A stretch of 64,000 nucleotides of DNA. It comes from UM-FILTER-33-9 sp964530235. Its GTDB lineage: Bacteria; Patescibacteriota; Microgenomatia; UBA1406; GWC2-37-13. Both the position numbers and the translations under genes were made by a program. The notes under the pieces were generated by a model. The model was not told where the DNA came from. It saw only the letters and a program-made list of their open reading frames with translations, and made no database searches. Of the stretch, positions 17,362-25,089 are shown one piece after another. Position 1 is the first letter of the stretch. Each line of letters begins with the position of its first letter. The stretch is from contig CAZGYB010000001.1 of the NCBI GenBank assembly GCA_964530235.1, positions 1 to 64,000 on the forward strand, written 5' to 3'.

Positions 17362-17925
17362 ATGAAAATTACCCTTTACACCGTAAGTGACTGCCAGTTT
17401 TCAAAGCAGGAAAAAGACTATTTAACCGCTCATGCGCTTCTCTTTGAAGAAAAAAATCTGGAAACAAATCGTGACTTTCTGACCGAAATGCTTACTCTGT
17501 CAAATAATTTTGCTGGAACTCCCGTTACCAAAATTGAGAAAGATGACGGACAGATTGTTGTTTTGAAAGGGTTTACCCAGGAAGAATTTGATAAAACACT
17601 TGGGATTGTTACAACGCAACCTGCTCAACCACAAGTTGCTCAAGCACCGGCCCAGATGCAGGCTCCTGCACAAAATCCGCCCCCCACACAGCCAGCGGTC
17701 CAGGCAACACCCGCTTCTCCACCGCCAGAACCACAAACACCTCAAGCCCCGCAACCTGCACCAACCATGAGCCCTCCACCTCCTCCTGCACCCGTACAAA
17801 TGCCCGAACCCCCAGTTCCACCGCAACCCGCACAACCAAATCCGATGAATACAGTCTTAAACAACCTTCAGGAACAGTCAACCGCAACTCCCCCCCTCCC
17901 AAACATTCCTGACCCGAAACTGTAA
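17362..17925 (+). CDS. glutaredoxin-like domain with Pro/Gln-rich tail
   Basis: 187 aa. Residues 1-75 look like a glutaredoxin/thioredoxin fold: KITLYTVSDCQFSKQEKDYL carries a CxxS rather than CxxC site (Cys10), and GTPVTKI supplies the cis-Pro. From about 85 the sequence is a Pro/Gln/Ala-rich disordered tail of roughly 100 residues. A monothiol redox or scaffolding role is inferred. No membrane segment. It is transcribed from its own strong promoter and followed by the duplicated tRNA-Trp. Confidence 0.8.
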   Translation: MKITLYTVSDCQFSKQEKDYLTAHALLFEEKNLETNRDFLTEMLTLSNNFAGTPVTKIEKDDGQIVVLKGFTQEEFDKTLGIVTTQPAQPQVAQAPAQMQAPAQNPPPTQPAVQATPASPPPEPQTPQAPQPAPTMSPPPPPAPVQMPEPPVPPQPAQPNPMNTVLNNLQEQSTATPPLPNIPDPKL

Positions 17926-18066
17926 TTTTTGTCCCAAAACCTCCATTTTAACAATATATTGTTCTTATCATTACTTTCCCCTATAATATCTATTATTCCA
18001 ACGGGATCGAGTAAATGATGTCTTTGGCAAAGTGGAATCATCGGAGTCTCCAATCCCGATACAAGA

Positions 18067-18140
18067 AGGGGCGTAGTTCAGTGGTAGAATAGAGGTCTCC
18101 AAAACCTTTGATGAAGGTTCGATTCCTTCCGCCCCTGCCA
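18067..18140 (+). tRNA. tRNA-Trp(CCA), copy 1
   Basis: Acceptor stem AGGGGCG/CGCCCCT, anticodon loop CTCCAAA with anticodon CCA, T-loop GGTTCGATTCC, discriminator G and an encoded CCA end. Identical to copy 2. Confidence 0.95.
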
Positions 18141-18193
18141 ATCCAACCTTCGAGGTCGACCTTCGAGGTGGGAATACCAATCCCGATACAAGA

Positions 18194-18267
18194 AGGGGCG
18201 TAGTTCAGTGGTAGAATAGAGGTCTCCAAAACCTTTGATGAAGGTTCGATTCCTTCCGCCCCTGCCA
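18194..18267 (+). tRNA. tRNA-Trp(CCA), copy 2
   Basis: Exact copy of the tRNA 127 bp upstream, with the same encoded CCA. It lies 37 bp downstream of the PEGA-gene stop on the opposite strand. Confidence 0.95.
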
Positions 18268-18304
18268 ATCCAACCTTCGAGGTCGACCTTCGAGGTGGGA
18301 ATAT

Positions 18305-19537
18305 TTACTTAATCCCCACCGCATAGACATCCGGATATTTATTGGTCTGCGGGTTGAAGTTGGCAAGAATTAGTATTCGTCCGTCGGATGAAATATCCAC
18401 GTAGTCGGAAAGAAATGGCCCGGAATATACAACCTGCCTGTTGGTGTTATCATACTCCATAACCGAAAGATGTTTGCCGTCGTTTATGATAAGATGGCGC
18501 GAATTCGGATGCCACAGAATAGTCTTCTCAATATTCTCTCCGGTTTCCACAATTTCATCAATTCCTTTCACTTTAAAGTTTTTGTCTTCTTTTTTATCAT
18601 ACACATAATACTGTCCTTCTCTCAAATTTCGGTCTTCAGACTCCTGGTTTGTTGCAATAAGCCGCGGGACTATAAAAAACGGAAGTTCTCCTGTCCGTTT
18701 TGCCCGGTATAAAATTTTTGTCTTATCCAGTGAATAAGAAGCTATCTGAAACGAATCAGATGCAATCTTGCGTACATCAACGGGAAAAATTTCCATCATC
18801 TTTGCCTCTTCAAGGTCATTCTCTGCTTTCCAGGCCGATTTTAATGAATCACGCGAATTAGTTACATCAAATAGTTGTTTGTTTTCCTCATCAAGAGAAA
18901 TAAGATACGCAGAAGTAAAACCTTCAGTCCGAGTGAACTCGAGAATTGCCTCTTTATAATCAGGAGAAAATGTGGTTTGGACAGTACTAAAATCAACATC
19001 CTCTGGCAAATTCTGCTTCAAAAGCAATAGTTTCAATGGAGCAAAAAACGAAAACGGTTTTCCGCTTGAGTCAAATAAATACACGCCGTCTTTTTCCAAA
19101 GAACCGTTCTGCGAAAAAAGCAAGGACCGTTCTGTTCTATCAACTGATACGATTTTAATTATTCCAAGGTTCGTTAACGGCACCAACGACGCGTTTAAAG
19201 GGAAAAGTGTCGCATCGGCCGAAACAACCAGTTCGCCTTTAAGCACAAATGTTTTCTTCCAATCGCCGTACCCGTCTTTTTTCACCTCAACCGTATACGA
19301 TCCGGGCGGATACACAAAGGTTGTATCGGTAACTCCCTTTAACTCACCGTTTATATACACTTTTGACGCTTTTGGATTTGAAGTTACCGCAATAATACCA
19401 GTTGAGCTTAATCCTTTTTTATTGATATCAAGCCGGTACCCCCGTGCAAACGCAATAATTGAAATAAACACTCCTCCAAAAAGGAGGATAAGTAACATTC
19501 TTGGGAAAATACTTGTCTTGCTTTTTTTCCTTTTCAT
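18305..19537 (-). CDS. PEGA-domain membrane protein
   Basis: 410 aa. An N-terminal membrane helix at about 10-32 (MLLILLFGGVFISIIAFARG) is followed by a PEGA domain at about 48-115 (KASKVYINGELKGVTDTTFV, then PPGSYTVEVKKDGY). The rest has beta-propeller-like repeats (HPNSRHLIINDGKHLSVMEY; ISSDGRILILANFNPQTN). Predicted to be anchored in the membrane with an external sensor or binding domain; the ligand is unknown. It is divergent from mreB, and the 8-bp inverted repeat at 19560-19578 lies in the shared promoter region. Confidence 0.85.
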   Translation of the reverse strand: MKRKKSKTSIFPRMLLILLFGGVFISIIAFARGYRLDINKKGLSSTGIIAVTSNPKASKVYINGELKGVTDTTFVYPPGSYTVEVKKDGYGDWKKTFVLKGELVVSADATLFPLNASLVPLTNLGIIKIVSVDRTERSLLFSQNGSLEKDGVYLFDSSGKPFSFFAPLKLLLLKQNLPEDVDFSTVQTTFSPDYKEAILEFTRTEGFTSAYLISLDEENKQLFDVTNSRDSLKSAWKAENDLEEAKMMEIFPVDVRKIASDSFQIASYSLDKTKILYRAKRTGELPFFIVPRLIATNQESEDRNLREGQYYVYDKKEDKNFKVKGIDEIVETGENIEKTILWHPNSRHLIINDGKHLSVMEYDNTNRQVVYSGPFLSDYVDISSDGRILILANFNPQTNKYPDVYAVGIK

Positions 19538-19559
19538 TTCCAGAGGAAAATAGTATACA

Positions 19560-19578
19560 ATAGTCTTTAGAAGACTAT
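19560..19578. promoter_or_regulatory. palindrome between PEGA gene and mreB
   Basis: ATAGTCTT-TAG-AAGACTAT is a perfect 8-bp inverted repeat with a 3-nt spacer. It overlaps the -35 position for the mreB -10 (TATTAT, 19583-19588) and sits upstream of a TATACT for the divergent gene, an operator-like position. Confidence 0.5.
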
Positions 19579-19595
19579 CTCATATTATACAGTTT

Positions 19596-19609
19596 CTATT
19601 TCGAAATAG
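19596..19609. promoter_or_regulatory. 14-bp perfect palindrome abutting the mreB start
   Basis: CTATTTCGAAATAG ends at the base before the mreB ATG (19610). It could be an operator or an RNA hairpin that limits start-codon access. Confidence 0.5.
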
Positions 19610-20620
19610 ATGATCTTTCGCAAAAAAGTCGGCATAGATCTCGGGACTGCAAACACCCTTGTTTATATAGCCGGCGAAGGGATTGTGTTAAATGAACCAA
19701 CCGTTGTCGCCTACTCGCTTGAAAACAAACAGATCCTTGCGGTTGGCGACGACGCAAAAGAAATGCTTGGTCGGACACCGGGCTCAATTATCGCTGCCCG
19801 CCCTATGAAAGAAGGGGTAATTGCTGATTACCGCACAACTTCAGCAATGATTACCTACTTTTTAAAAAAAGCGCTGAAGGGCCGGGTTTTTTGGCCTGAG
19901 ATCATGATATCAATTCCCGGAGGAGCTTCTCAAGTTGAAAAACGCGCCGTTGTAGCAGCATGTAAGCAGGCGGGGGCATCTGATGTGTACCTGATTGAAG
20001 AACCTCTTGCGGCTGCGATTGGTGCAAAAATTCCCATTTCCCAACCATCAGGCCATATGATTGTCAATTTAGGCGGAGGAACCTCTGAAATTGCAGTAAT
20101 TTCACTTGGACAGCTTGTTTCCTATAAAACAGTCCGTGTTGCCGGCACAAAATTTGACGAGGCTATTGTTGTTCAGCTTCGCAAAAAATATAATTTGATA
20201 GTCGGCGAACGCACCGCAGAACAGATTAAAGTCAAGGTAGGAAACGCGCATATAGAAAAAAAGGCTGACTATAAGGAGCGAACCATGGAAATTAAAGGGA
20301 GAGACTTCCAAACCGGTCTCCCTAAAATAATGATCCTGGGAGAAGAAGTTATCAACGAAGCATTCCAAAAACCACTTAAACTTATCCTGGAAGGGATTAA
20401 AGAAGTCTTGTCGCAAACACCTCCCGAATTGGCAGCTGATATTGTCGACAAAGGTATTGTTCTTTCCGGAGGAACCTCGCTGCTTACGAATATAGACAAG
20501 TATATAACCTATTACACAAGTGTCTCTTCCTTTGTTGTCGAAGAACCCTTATTTTGCGTTATCCGGGGTGTAGGTATGGCTATTGAAAACCTCAATAGTT
20601 TTAAAGATGCGATCCGTTGA
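19610..20620 (+). CDS. mreB: rod shape-determining protein MreB
   Basis: 336 aa, full length. Actin-like ATPase that forms membrane filaments guiding lateral wall synthesis. Phosphate-1 GIDLGTANTLVYI near 7-19, MISIPGGASQVEKRAV (MreB family PS.. region), phosphate-2 MIVNLGGGTSEIAVISLG and the adenosine motif GIVLSGGTSLLTNID are all in place. No mreC or mreD follows; the next gene is a TagA-type glycosyltransferase after 275 bp. A terminator-like hairpin follows the stop. Confidence 0.97.
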   Translation: MIFRKKVGIDLGTANTLVYIAGEGIVLNEPTVVAYSLENKQILAVGDDAKEMLGRTPGSIIAARPMKEGVIADYRTTSAMITYFLKKALKGRVFWPEIMISIPGGASQVEKRAVVAACKQAGASDVYLIEEPLAAAIGAKIPISQPSGHMIVNLGGGTSEIAVISLGQLVSYKTVRVAGTKFDEAIVVQLRKKYNLIVGERTAEQIKVKVGNAHIEKKADYKERTMEIKGRDFQTGLPKIMILGEEVINEAFQKPLKLILEGIKEVLSQTPPELAADIVDKGIVLSGGTSLLTNIDKYITYYTSVSSFVVEEPLFCVIRGVGMAIENLNSFKDAIR

Positions 20621-20631
20621 TAAAGATTGAA

Positions 20632-20650
20632 GGCTGTCCGGACAGTCTTT
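20632..20650 (+). terminator. hairpin after mreB
   Basis: GGCTGTCCGGACAGTC followed by TTT forms a compact GC-rich stem directly downstream of mreB. The T tract is short, so termination is likely but not certain. The rest of the 275-bp gap before 20896 is AT-rich with no gene seen. Confidence 0.45.
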
Positions 20651-20881
20651 ACAATATTTAAGCTTATAGTAAAGAGTCATGTTAAGCATAATTATCTTGT
20701 ATTGTTTCTACTATACTCTGTAAGTAGTTTTTAATAAGTCTTATAGTTAAATTTGATTAGCATGACAATATTTGTGTTAAAATTTGGTTATAGAAAATAA
20801 AAACAACTTTATTCACAATAAAAAAATGTGAACAAAAGCTCATATTTTTCAATCTATTTACCAAAATATTTTAACTTGTAG

Positions 20882-20887
20882 TATACT
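20882..20887 (+). promoter_or_regulatory. -10 element TATACT, leaderless start of tagA-like gene
   Basis: TATACT lies 8 nt before the ATG at 20896; there is no ribosome-binding site. No convincing -35 is seen. Confidence 0.5.
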
Positions 20888-20895
20888 TATATTTA

Positions 20896-21657
20896 ATGCA
20901 AAGTCTTTCACTGTTTGGTATTCCCATTCCAAGTCTTTCCTCAGAAAAAATCCTATATAAAATTATTAAAGACGTATCACTTCTCCAGTTTTATCACGTT
21001 GTTTCACTCAACCCCGAAATTTTAGTTGAAACCCTCAAAAATAAAAATTTTAAAAAGGTTGTTACAGCAGCCCATTTGCGCATTGTTGATGGGATTGGGG
21101 TTGTCCTGGCAATCCAAGCTTTATACGGTATTAAAGTCGAACGCACATCCGGAGTCGATTTGTTCCAAAAACTCATGGAAATAGCAGGTAAAAATAGCCT
21201 TAGAGTAGTCCTTATAGGTGGAAAACCGAAATTAGCAGATAACATTGCAGTTTGCTATCAACAGAAGTTTAAAAACTCTGTTTTTTTAGGACTACAGGGT
21301 GTTTCAAACATAAAAAACCCTTCAATAACCGAAATGAAGAAGATTGAGTCGATAGTTGCCGATATAAGGCCCCATTTTGTATTTGTCGCATTTGGATCAC
21401 CGTTTCAGGAACAGTGGATCTGGAACAACAGGAAGCTCTTTTCTCAGTCAATTTGCATGGGAGTCGGACAAGGGTTTGATGTTCTCGGCAATCGCATCCG
21501 GCGCGCACCGGTTATGGTGCGCCGACTTGGACTTGAGTGGTTGTACCGTCTGGTGACCCAGCCATGGAGATGGAAACGCCAATTGAATCTTTTGGTTTTT
21601 GTATACTATGTGATTAAAGAATTCATCTATGGGCGCACTTTCCAAAAAAAAGATTGA
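20896..21657 (+). CDS. WecG/TagA/CpsF family glycosyltransferase (GT26)
   Basis: 253 aa. SLNPEILVETL, HLRIVDGIGVVLAIQ, RTSGVDLFQKLME and VFVAFGSPFQEQWIWNNR are the conserved blocks of GT26 enzymes, which add N-acetylmannosaminuronate or ManNAc (or similar) to a lipid-linked sugar. The C-terminus (RRAPVMVRRLGLEWLYRLVT) is the membrane-association tail. Role: second step of a wall-teichoic-acid-like or O-antigen-like polymer. It overlaps the next gene by 29 nt. Confidence 0.93.
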   Translation: MQSLSLFGIPIPSLSSEKILYKIIKDVSLLQFYHVVSLNPEILVETLKNKNFKKVVTAAHLRIVDGIGVVLAIQALYGIKVERTSGVDLFQKLMEIAGKNSLRVVLIGGKPKLADNIAVCYQQKFKNSVFLGLQGVSNIKNPSITEMKKIESIVADIRPHFVFVAFGSPFQEQWIWNNRKLFSQSICMGVGQGFDVLGNRIRRAPVMVRRLGLEWLYRLVTQPWRWKRQLNLLVFVYYVIKEFIYGRTFQKKD

Positions 21658-22594
21658 GTCTGCAGTAGCAACTATCATTGCCTATTACCATTTTTTTGAT
21701 TTTTCCACTTCTTTTACCATTATTTATAGATTCTTTCCGTATCGTATATCGAAAAAGGTCCTCCAGAATGCTCTCAAAAGTATGGTTGCTCGCCGAAAAC
21801 TCCACTTTTATAACGATAAGCATAACAATATGAATTTAGCCCGTTTCAATAATCCATTTGACATTCTTGATTGGACATTTGACCTTCCCTTATATACTCT
21901 CCCCCAGTATAGTATACGAATACAAAAACAAATAAAAAAATTCCATATAACAAATGACAAAATACATGCGGTTCAGCCTTATTTAAGGCTCCTTTATTAT
22001 ATTCCGACTATCCAGTTTGTCGGTATTACCGGATCTGCTTCAATGGGAAACTGTAAAAAAAATGATGATGTTGATTTGCTTATAGTTTCTCGGGAAAATA
22101 CTCTTTGGTTAACCCGTTTTATCGCTGTTGTCTTGGCGAAAGTTATGGGTTTGTACGGAACGCAAATATGCCTAAACCTCTTCTTATCCTGTTCCAACCT
22201 TCAGATGCCAGATAATAAGCATACTGAGTATATCGGGCACGAGCTTCTCCAGATGAAGTCAGTTGTCAATAAAGATAATACTTACGAACGAATATTATCA
22301 GAAAATAGATGGATCCATCGCTTTTTTCCAAACTCAAAAGTTAAAAGTCAAAAGTTAAAAATACAGGTCAAAAGTCAAAAATCGAACGTTGCGCATCACA
22401 TGTTTTACACCTTGCAACTCATTGATTTTCTTTTCAGTTCAATTCAACTCCCCTTTATCCGCCGTAACAAAACAGGATTTTTAATCACCCCAACGCAACT
22501 ATGGTTGTTTAAGAAGGATTTTGAGAAAAAACTCAACTCTAAAAAAAATTACCTTCTTTCTAATCCCCATAGGCGTGGTCGTGGGGGCATATAA
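21629..22594 (+). CDS. nucleotidyltransferase-like protein with N-terminal winged helix
   Basis: 321 aa. Residues 1-65 look like a helical/winged-helix region (YYHFFDFSTSFTIIYRFFPY). GITGSASMGNCKKNDDVDLL carries the G-S...D-x-D signature of the pol-beta nucleotidyltransferase superfamily. The substrate is unknown; membership suggests transfer of a nucleotide or a regulatory role. The tail is odd: about 17 residues (SKVKSQKLKIQVKSQKS) are encoded by the repeat array at 22334-22382, and the last ~45 residues are of low quality. Its 3' end overlaps the convergent receiver-like gene. Confidence 0.8.
   Translation: MGALSKKKIESAVATIIAYYHFFDFSTSFTIIYRFFPYRISKKVLQNALKSMVARRKLHFYNDKHNNMNLARFNNPFDILDWTFDLPLYTLPQYSIRIQKQIKKFHITNDKIHAVQPYLRLLYYIPTIQFVGITGSASMGNCKKNDDVDLLIVSRENTLWLTRFIAVVLAKVMGLYGTQICLNLFLSCSNLQMPDNKHTEYIGHELLQMKSVVNKDNTYERILSENRWIHRFFPNSKVKSQKLKIQVKSQKSNVAHHMFYTLQLIDFLFSSIQLPFIRRNKTGFLITPTQLWLFKKDFEKKLNSKKNYLLSNPHRRGRGGI
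22334..22382. repeat. AAAAGTC/AAAAGTTA array inside a coding sequence
   Basis: Tandem degenerate heptamers (CAAAAGTTAAAAGTCAAAAG and on) are read in frame as SKVKSQKLKIQVKSQKS in the nucleotidyltransferase-like gene. Similar units occur at 52143-52200, 57924-58030 and 58851-58962. Confidence 0.88.
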
Positions 22595-23038
22595 AGTTCT
22601 TTTCCCCTTTTGGCTTGATCCTCCAGAGAAACAGCACCCCTTCTTAATAAGGAAAGCGCCCATTCACTACTCACATCTGTTGGTCCGATGTAAGCATCTG
22701 CGCCCATTTGAAGAACATGTTTTTCGCCATCCGGATATTCACCGCTAACCACAATAATACGAATATGCGGTGCCTCTTCATGAACACGCTGAACAACTGT
22801 ATCAGAACTTATTCCAAGATGCCATTCTGCTGGAACATGTACGCCTAAATCTTTATGAATCATTAACACCTCACACCCCCCCCATCCCTTGCTCTACCCG
22901 AGTCAAGCATTCACTCGGTTGACGAAAAAGTTGTACGTCAGGAAACCCGTTATTATTAAGAAATTTTTTATACTGTTCTGGCCAGTCATTCCTGTCTAAA
23001 AATAACCAGACTGATGGAGCGTAGTTGTTCACAGTCAT
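22549..23038 (-). pseudogene. receiver-like protein, frameshifted at a C8 tract
   Basis: Two adjacent minus-strand frames fit one ~160-aa protein. The first (MTVNNYAPSVWLFLDRNDW on to QPSECLTRVEQGMGG) matches the N-terminal half of a response-regulator receiver-like domain. The second (LMIHKDLGVHVPAEWHLGIS, then IRIIVVSGEYPDGEKHVLQM, GADAYIGP) matches the C-terminal half, including the GA..yi.K/P end. They meet at a run of eight C on the plus strand at 22876-22883. Deleting one base fuses them as GMGGCEVLMIHKD. Some phosphoacceptor positions are not standard. The cause may be sequencing error, slippage-based switching or decay. Confidence 0.75.
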
Positions 23039-23135
23039 AGGGTAGTATATCAAAATATCACCTTTTTTTCAATACTATAGGTTTTAATTACCTACTGCGC
23101 TACCCCAACAATGTAGTACAATAAATACTGCAGTT

Positions 23136-23218
23136 GCCGGAGTGTTGAAATGGCAGACAAGCACGCTTCAGAAGCGTGTGACCGCAAGGTCGTGGAGGTT
23201 CAACTCCTCTCTCCGGCA
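23136..23218 (+). tRNA. tRNA-Leu(CAG)
   Basis: Class II tRNA: acceptor GCCGGAG/CTCCGGC, anticodon loop TTCAGAA with anticodon CAG, long variable arm (GTGACCGCAAGGTCGT), T-loop GGTTCAACTCC. CCA is not encoded. Confidence 0.93.
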
Positions 23219-23311
23219 CTGTAAAGGTCTCTAAATAAAAGTTAATTTACTACGTTTACAGTGTTAACATCTTCAGGAAAGCAGGCTTTATTCTTGGAGG
23301 TTTCCCGCAAA

Positions 23312-23415
23312 GCGGGATTAACTTCGTTGAATCCCTCGAAGCGGGATTAACTTCGTTGAATCCCTCGAAGCGGGATTAACTTCGTTGAATCCCTCGAAGC
23401 GGGATTAACTCGCTG
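23312..23415. repeat. 29-bp tandem repeat, 3.5 copies, hairpin-forming
   Basis: Three contiguous 29-bp units (23312-23340, 23341-23369, 23370-23398) and a partial fourth. Each unit contains GGGATT and AATCCC arms that can fold into a stem. A related CCCGCAAAGCGGG hairpin precedes the array, and CCCCGCTAAGCGGG occurs at 23901-23914 before tRNA-Ser. Confidence 0.9.
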
Positions 23416-23447
23416 TATTCCTCACTTCGTATCGGAAACAGCGAGTT
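23407..23447. repeat. 10-bp inverted repeat
   Basis: AACTCGCTGT at 23407-23416 and ACAGCGAGTT at 23438-23447 form a perfect 10-bp stem just before the duplicated tRNA-Leu 3' end. Confidence 0.75.
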
Positions 23448-23450
23448 GAA

Positions 23451-23469
23451 CAACTCCTCTCTCCGGCAC
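23451..23469 (+). repeat. duplicated 3' end of tRNA-Leu
   Basis: The 19-bp CAACTCCTCTCTCCGGCAC is identical to 23201-23219, the T-arm and acceptor 3' strand of tRNA-Leu. The two copies bracket a 231-bp segment (23220-23450) with no gene and the 29-bp tandem repeats, an att-like arrangement. Confidence 0.85.
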
Positions 23470-23477
23470 ACAACTCT

Positions 23478-23753
23478 TTAATCATTTTTCAACATTTTTT
23501 CAAAGGAGAAGAATCTGAATAAAATAAAGGCCATTGTTATTCCCGATGCAAGAATCAAAATCCAAGCAACGGTATGAACCCAATCGGTTTGAAACAGCTT
23601 CAGTATGGTTAAACCCACCACAAACAAGGTGAGTGATGTCCGAATTCCCGCGTAAAATGTACGTTCGTTTGCGAGCTCAGTTCGTTCGATTGCAAGAGTA
23701 TCCCGAAGAACATGTTTTTTCTTTTTTTCTTTTAACTTAGCCATATTTTTCAT
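23478..23753 (-). CDS. DUF202 family small membrane protein
   Basis: 91 aa. ERTELANERTFYAGIRTSLT is the DUF202 signature, followed by two membrane helices at about 42-56 and 62-80. Family function is unknown; members are inner-membrane proteins. The Lys-rich N-terminus is cytoplasmic. An alternative ATG at 23744 would remove three residues. Confidence 0.85.
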   Translation of the reverse strand: MKNMAKLKEKKKKHVLRDTLAIERTELANERTFYAGIRTSLTLFVVGLTILKLFQTDWVHTVAWILILASGITMAFILFRFFSFEKMLKND

Positions 23754-23919
23754 TGTAACACAGATATAGATATTAAACTGAATATTTTCGCATTTTCCTG
23801 TACAATTACAAGGTAGAAAAGATTTTGTCCTCCTTATCTTACTTTTCGCCTTAGCTACTATTCGTAGCGCGGCTCAAAGAGCAATGATCGGAGGACTTAA
23901 CCCCGCTAAGCGGGATAAA

Positions 23920-24005
23920 GGAGGGTTGGCTGAGCGGTCCAAAGCGAGGGAGTGCTAATCCCTTGAGTCGCAAGACTCGCACAGGTTCAAATCCTGTACC
24001 CTCCG
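23920..24005 (+). tRNA. tRNA-Ser(GCT)
   Basis: Class II tRNA: acceptor GGAGGGT/ACCCTCC, anticodon stem AGGGA/TCCCT with loop GTGCTAA (anticodon GCT), long variable arm, T-loop GGTTCAAATCC, discriminator G. CCA is not encoded. Confidence 0.94.
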
Positions 24006-24062
24006 CACCTGCTTTTTAGCCTCAATTTTCGGGTAGGGAGGAAGGAACTTTGGAACAAATGA

Positions 24063-24068
24063 TATAAT
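24063..24068 (+). promoter_or_regulatory. -10 element TATAAT, leaderless start
   Basis: TATAAT lies 6 nt before the ATG at 24075, and there is no ribosome-binding site. No good -35 is visible. Confidence 0.55.
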
Positions 24069-24074
24069 TTTCAT

Positions 24075-25064
24075 ATGGCAGACGGAAACGTAGAAACTCC
24101 TTATTATTTGGAAAACCAAAACGATTTTACACATCTTGAGACAGAGATGAGTGTAATCCCTCCTAAATTAAGACAAAATTATAGAAACCTTGAAACAACC
24201 GTCAGCGGTGCTTTTAATGAAGTATATGGACAATATTTAAATTCTGAACAACGAAGATACATGCAAGGTGTTCAAACAATCTTTACAGACCATGAAAATG
24301 CTGAAGAGTTTTCTAAACAATGGGATAATGGTATCGTCTCCATAGATGTGAAAGATGCTAGTATTAATGGAAATGTATATACAGCTTATTCTACTGGCCC
24401 CTCAGAAGAAGTGCCCCTTCATGAAACTAGAGCACCAGGAGGGGCAATAATAAGACAGTATTGGGCAGGGAGAACTGCTGTACATCCTTTAGCTGCAGAT
24501 GAAATTTATCCTGTGGACACAAAGTGGTTAATGACATCACGAGCATTTGACGAAACAACTGACAACATGGATGTCAAAGATGCTTTTGCATCGATACCAC
24601 TATTTATCTATACAAATTCAATAGGAAGTGTCGTAGTACATGAAAAAGTTCATGGTGTCCAAGATTATAGATTGCCATTACCGATATTAGAAGCTGCCGC
24701 TCACTTTTATCAAAGAGAATTATTTAAAGCAAAAGGTTGGCATTGTGAGATAGACAATAATATGAATATATTTGCAGATTATTATGGACAGTGTGTTCAG
24801 GATCTAGGTGAGGACGTACATAGGTTACTTTTCGGAAATATAGAAGATACTACACGAAGAGATGCTTTACTACAACAATTGAAAAATAGATTTAGTCCTG
24901 AAAAAATTGAAGAGTTATCTAAACATAATGAATATGATTGGGATCAAAAAGAGCATCAATGGATTCAATGGAGGAAAGAAACAGAAGCACAAGTCTCTGC
25001 TGAAATAAAAGCATTAAAAGGTGGTCAAACTGAAGTTCATGAGAACACTAATAACACATCATAA
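24075..25064 (+). CDS. putative zinc metallopeptidase-like protein (HEKVH)
   Basis: 329 aa, family not recognised. VVVHEKVHGVQDY has an HExxH motif at 189-193, and a Glu 13 residues further on (ILEAAAHFYQ, about 206) is placed like the third ligand of short-spaced gluzincins. There is no signal peptide, so the protein is probably cytoplasmic. N-terminal residues 1-180 and the charged C-terminus resemble nothing I can name. The transcript appears leaderless. The enzyme assignment rests only on the motif. Confidence 0.65.
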   Translation: MADGNVETPYYLENQNDFTHLETEMSVIPPKLRQNYRNLETTVSGAFNEVYGQYLNSEQRRYMQGVQTIFTDHENAEEFSKQWDNGIVSIDVKDASINGNVYTAYSTGPSEEVPLHETRAPGGAIIRQYWAGRTAVHPLAADEIYPVDTKWLMTSRAFDETTDNMDVKDAFASIPLFIYTNSIGSVVVHEKVHGVQDYRLPLPILEAAAHFYQRELFKAKGWHCEIDNNMNIFADYYGQCVQDLGEDVHRLLFGNIEDTTRRDALLQQLKNRFSPEKIEELSKHNEYDWDQKEHQWIQWRKETEAQVSAEIKALKGGQTEVHENTNNTS

Positions 25065-25089
25065 CCGTTCCCAAATCGTCCCACCCTCT

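Larger units (their letters stand above)
18050..18303. repeat. perfect 127-bp tandem duplication carrying tRNA-Trp
   Basis: Unit 1 is 18050-18176 and unit 2 is 18177-18303. The two copies appear identical, each starting CCAATCCCGATACAAGAA and ending GAGGTGGGAATA, and each contains one tRNA-Trp plus two ACCTTCGAGGT mini-hairpins. Confidence 0.93.

Noticed and set aside
17971..18268. Two minus-strand reading frames across the tRNA-Trp duplication
   Set aside because: They are translations of the tRNA duplication with no coding signal.
20651..20895. Small RNA or riboswitch upstream of the tagA-like gene
   Set aside because: The AT-rich gap shows no conserved structure beyond the mreB terminator hairpin and a leaderless promoter.
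23312..23415. 29-bp direct repeats as a CRISPR array
   Set aside because: The units are contiguous with no spacers and no cas genes are nearby; they are a hairpin tandem repeat.
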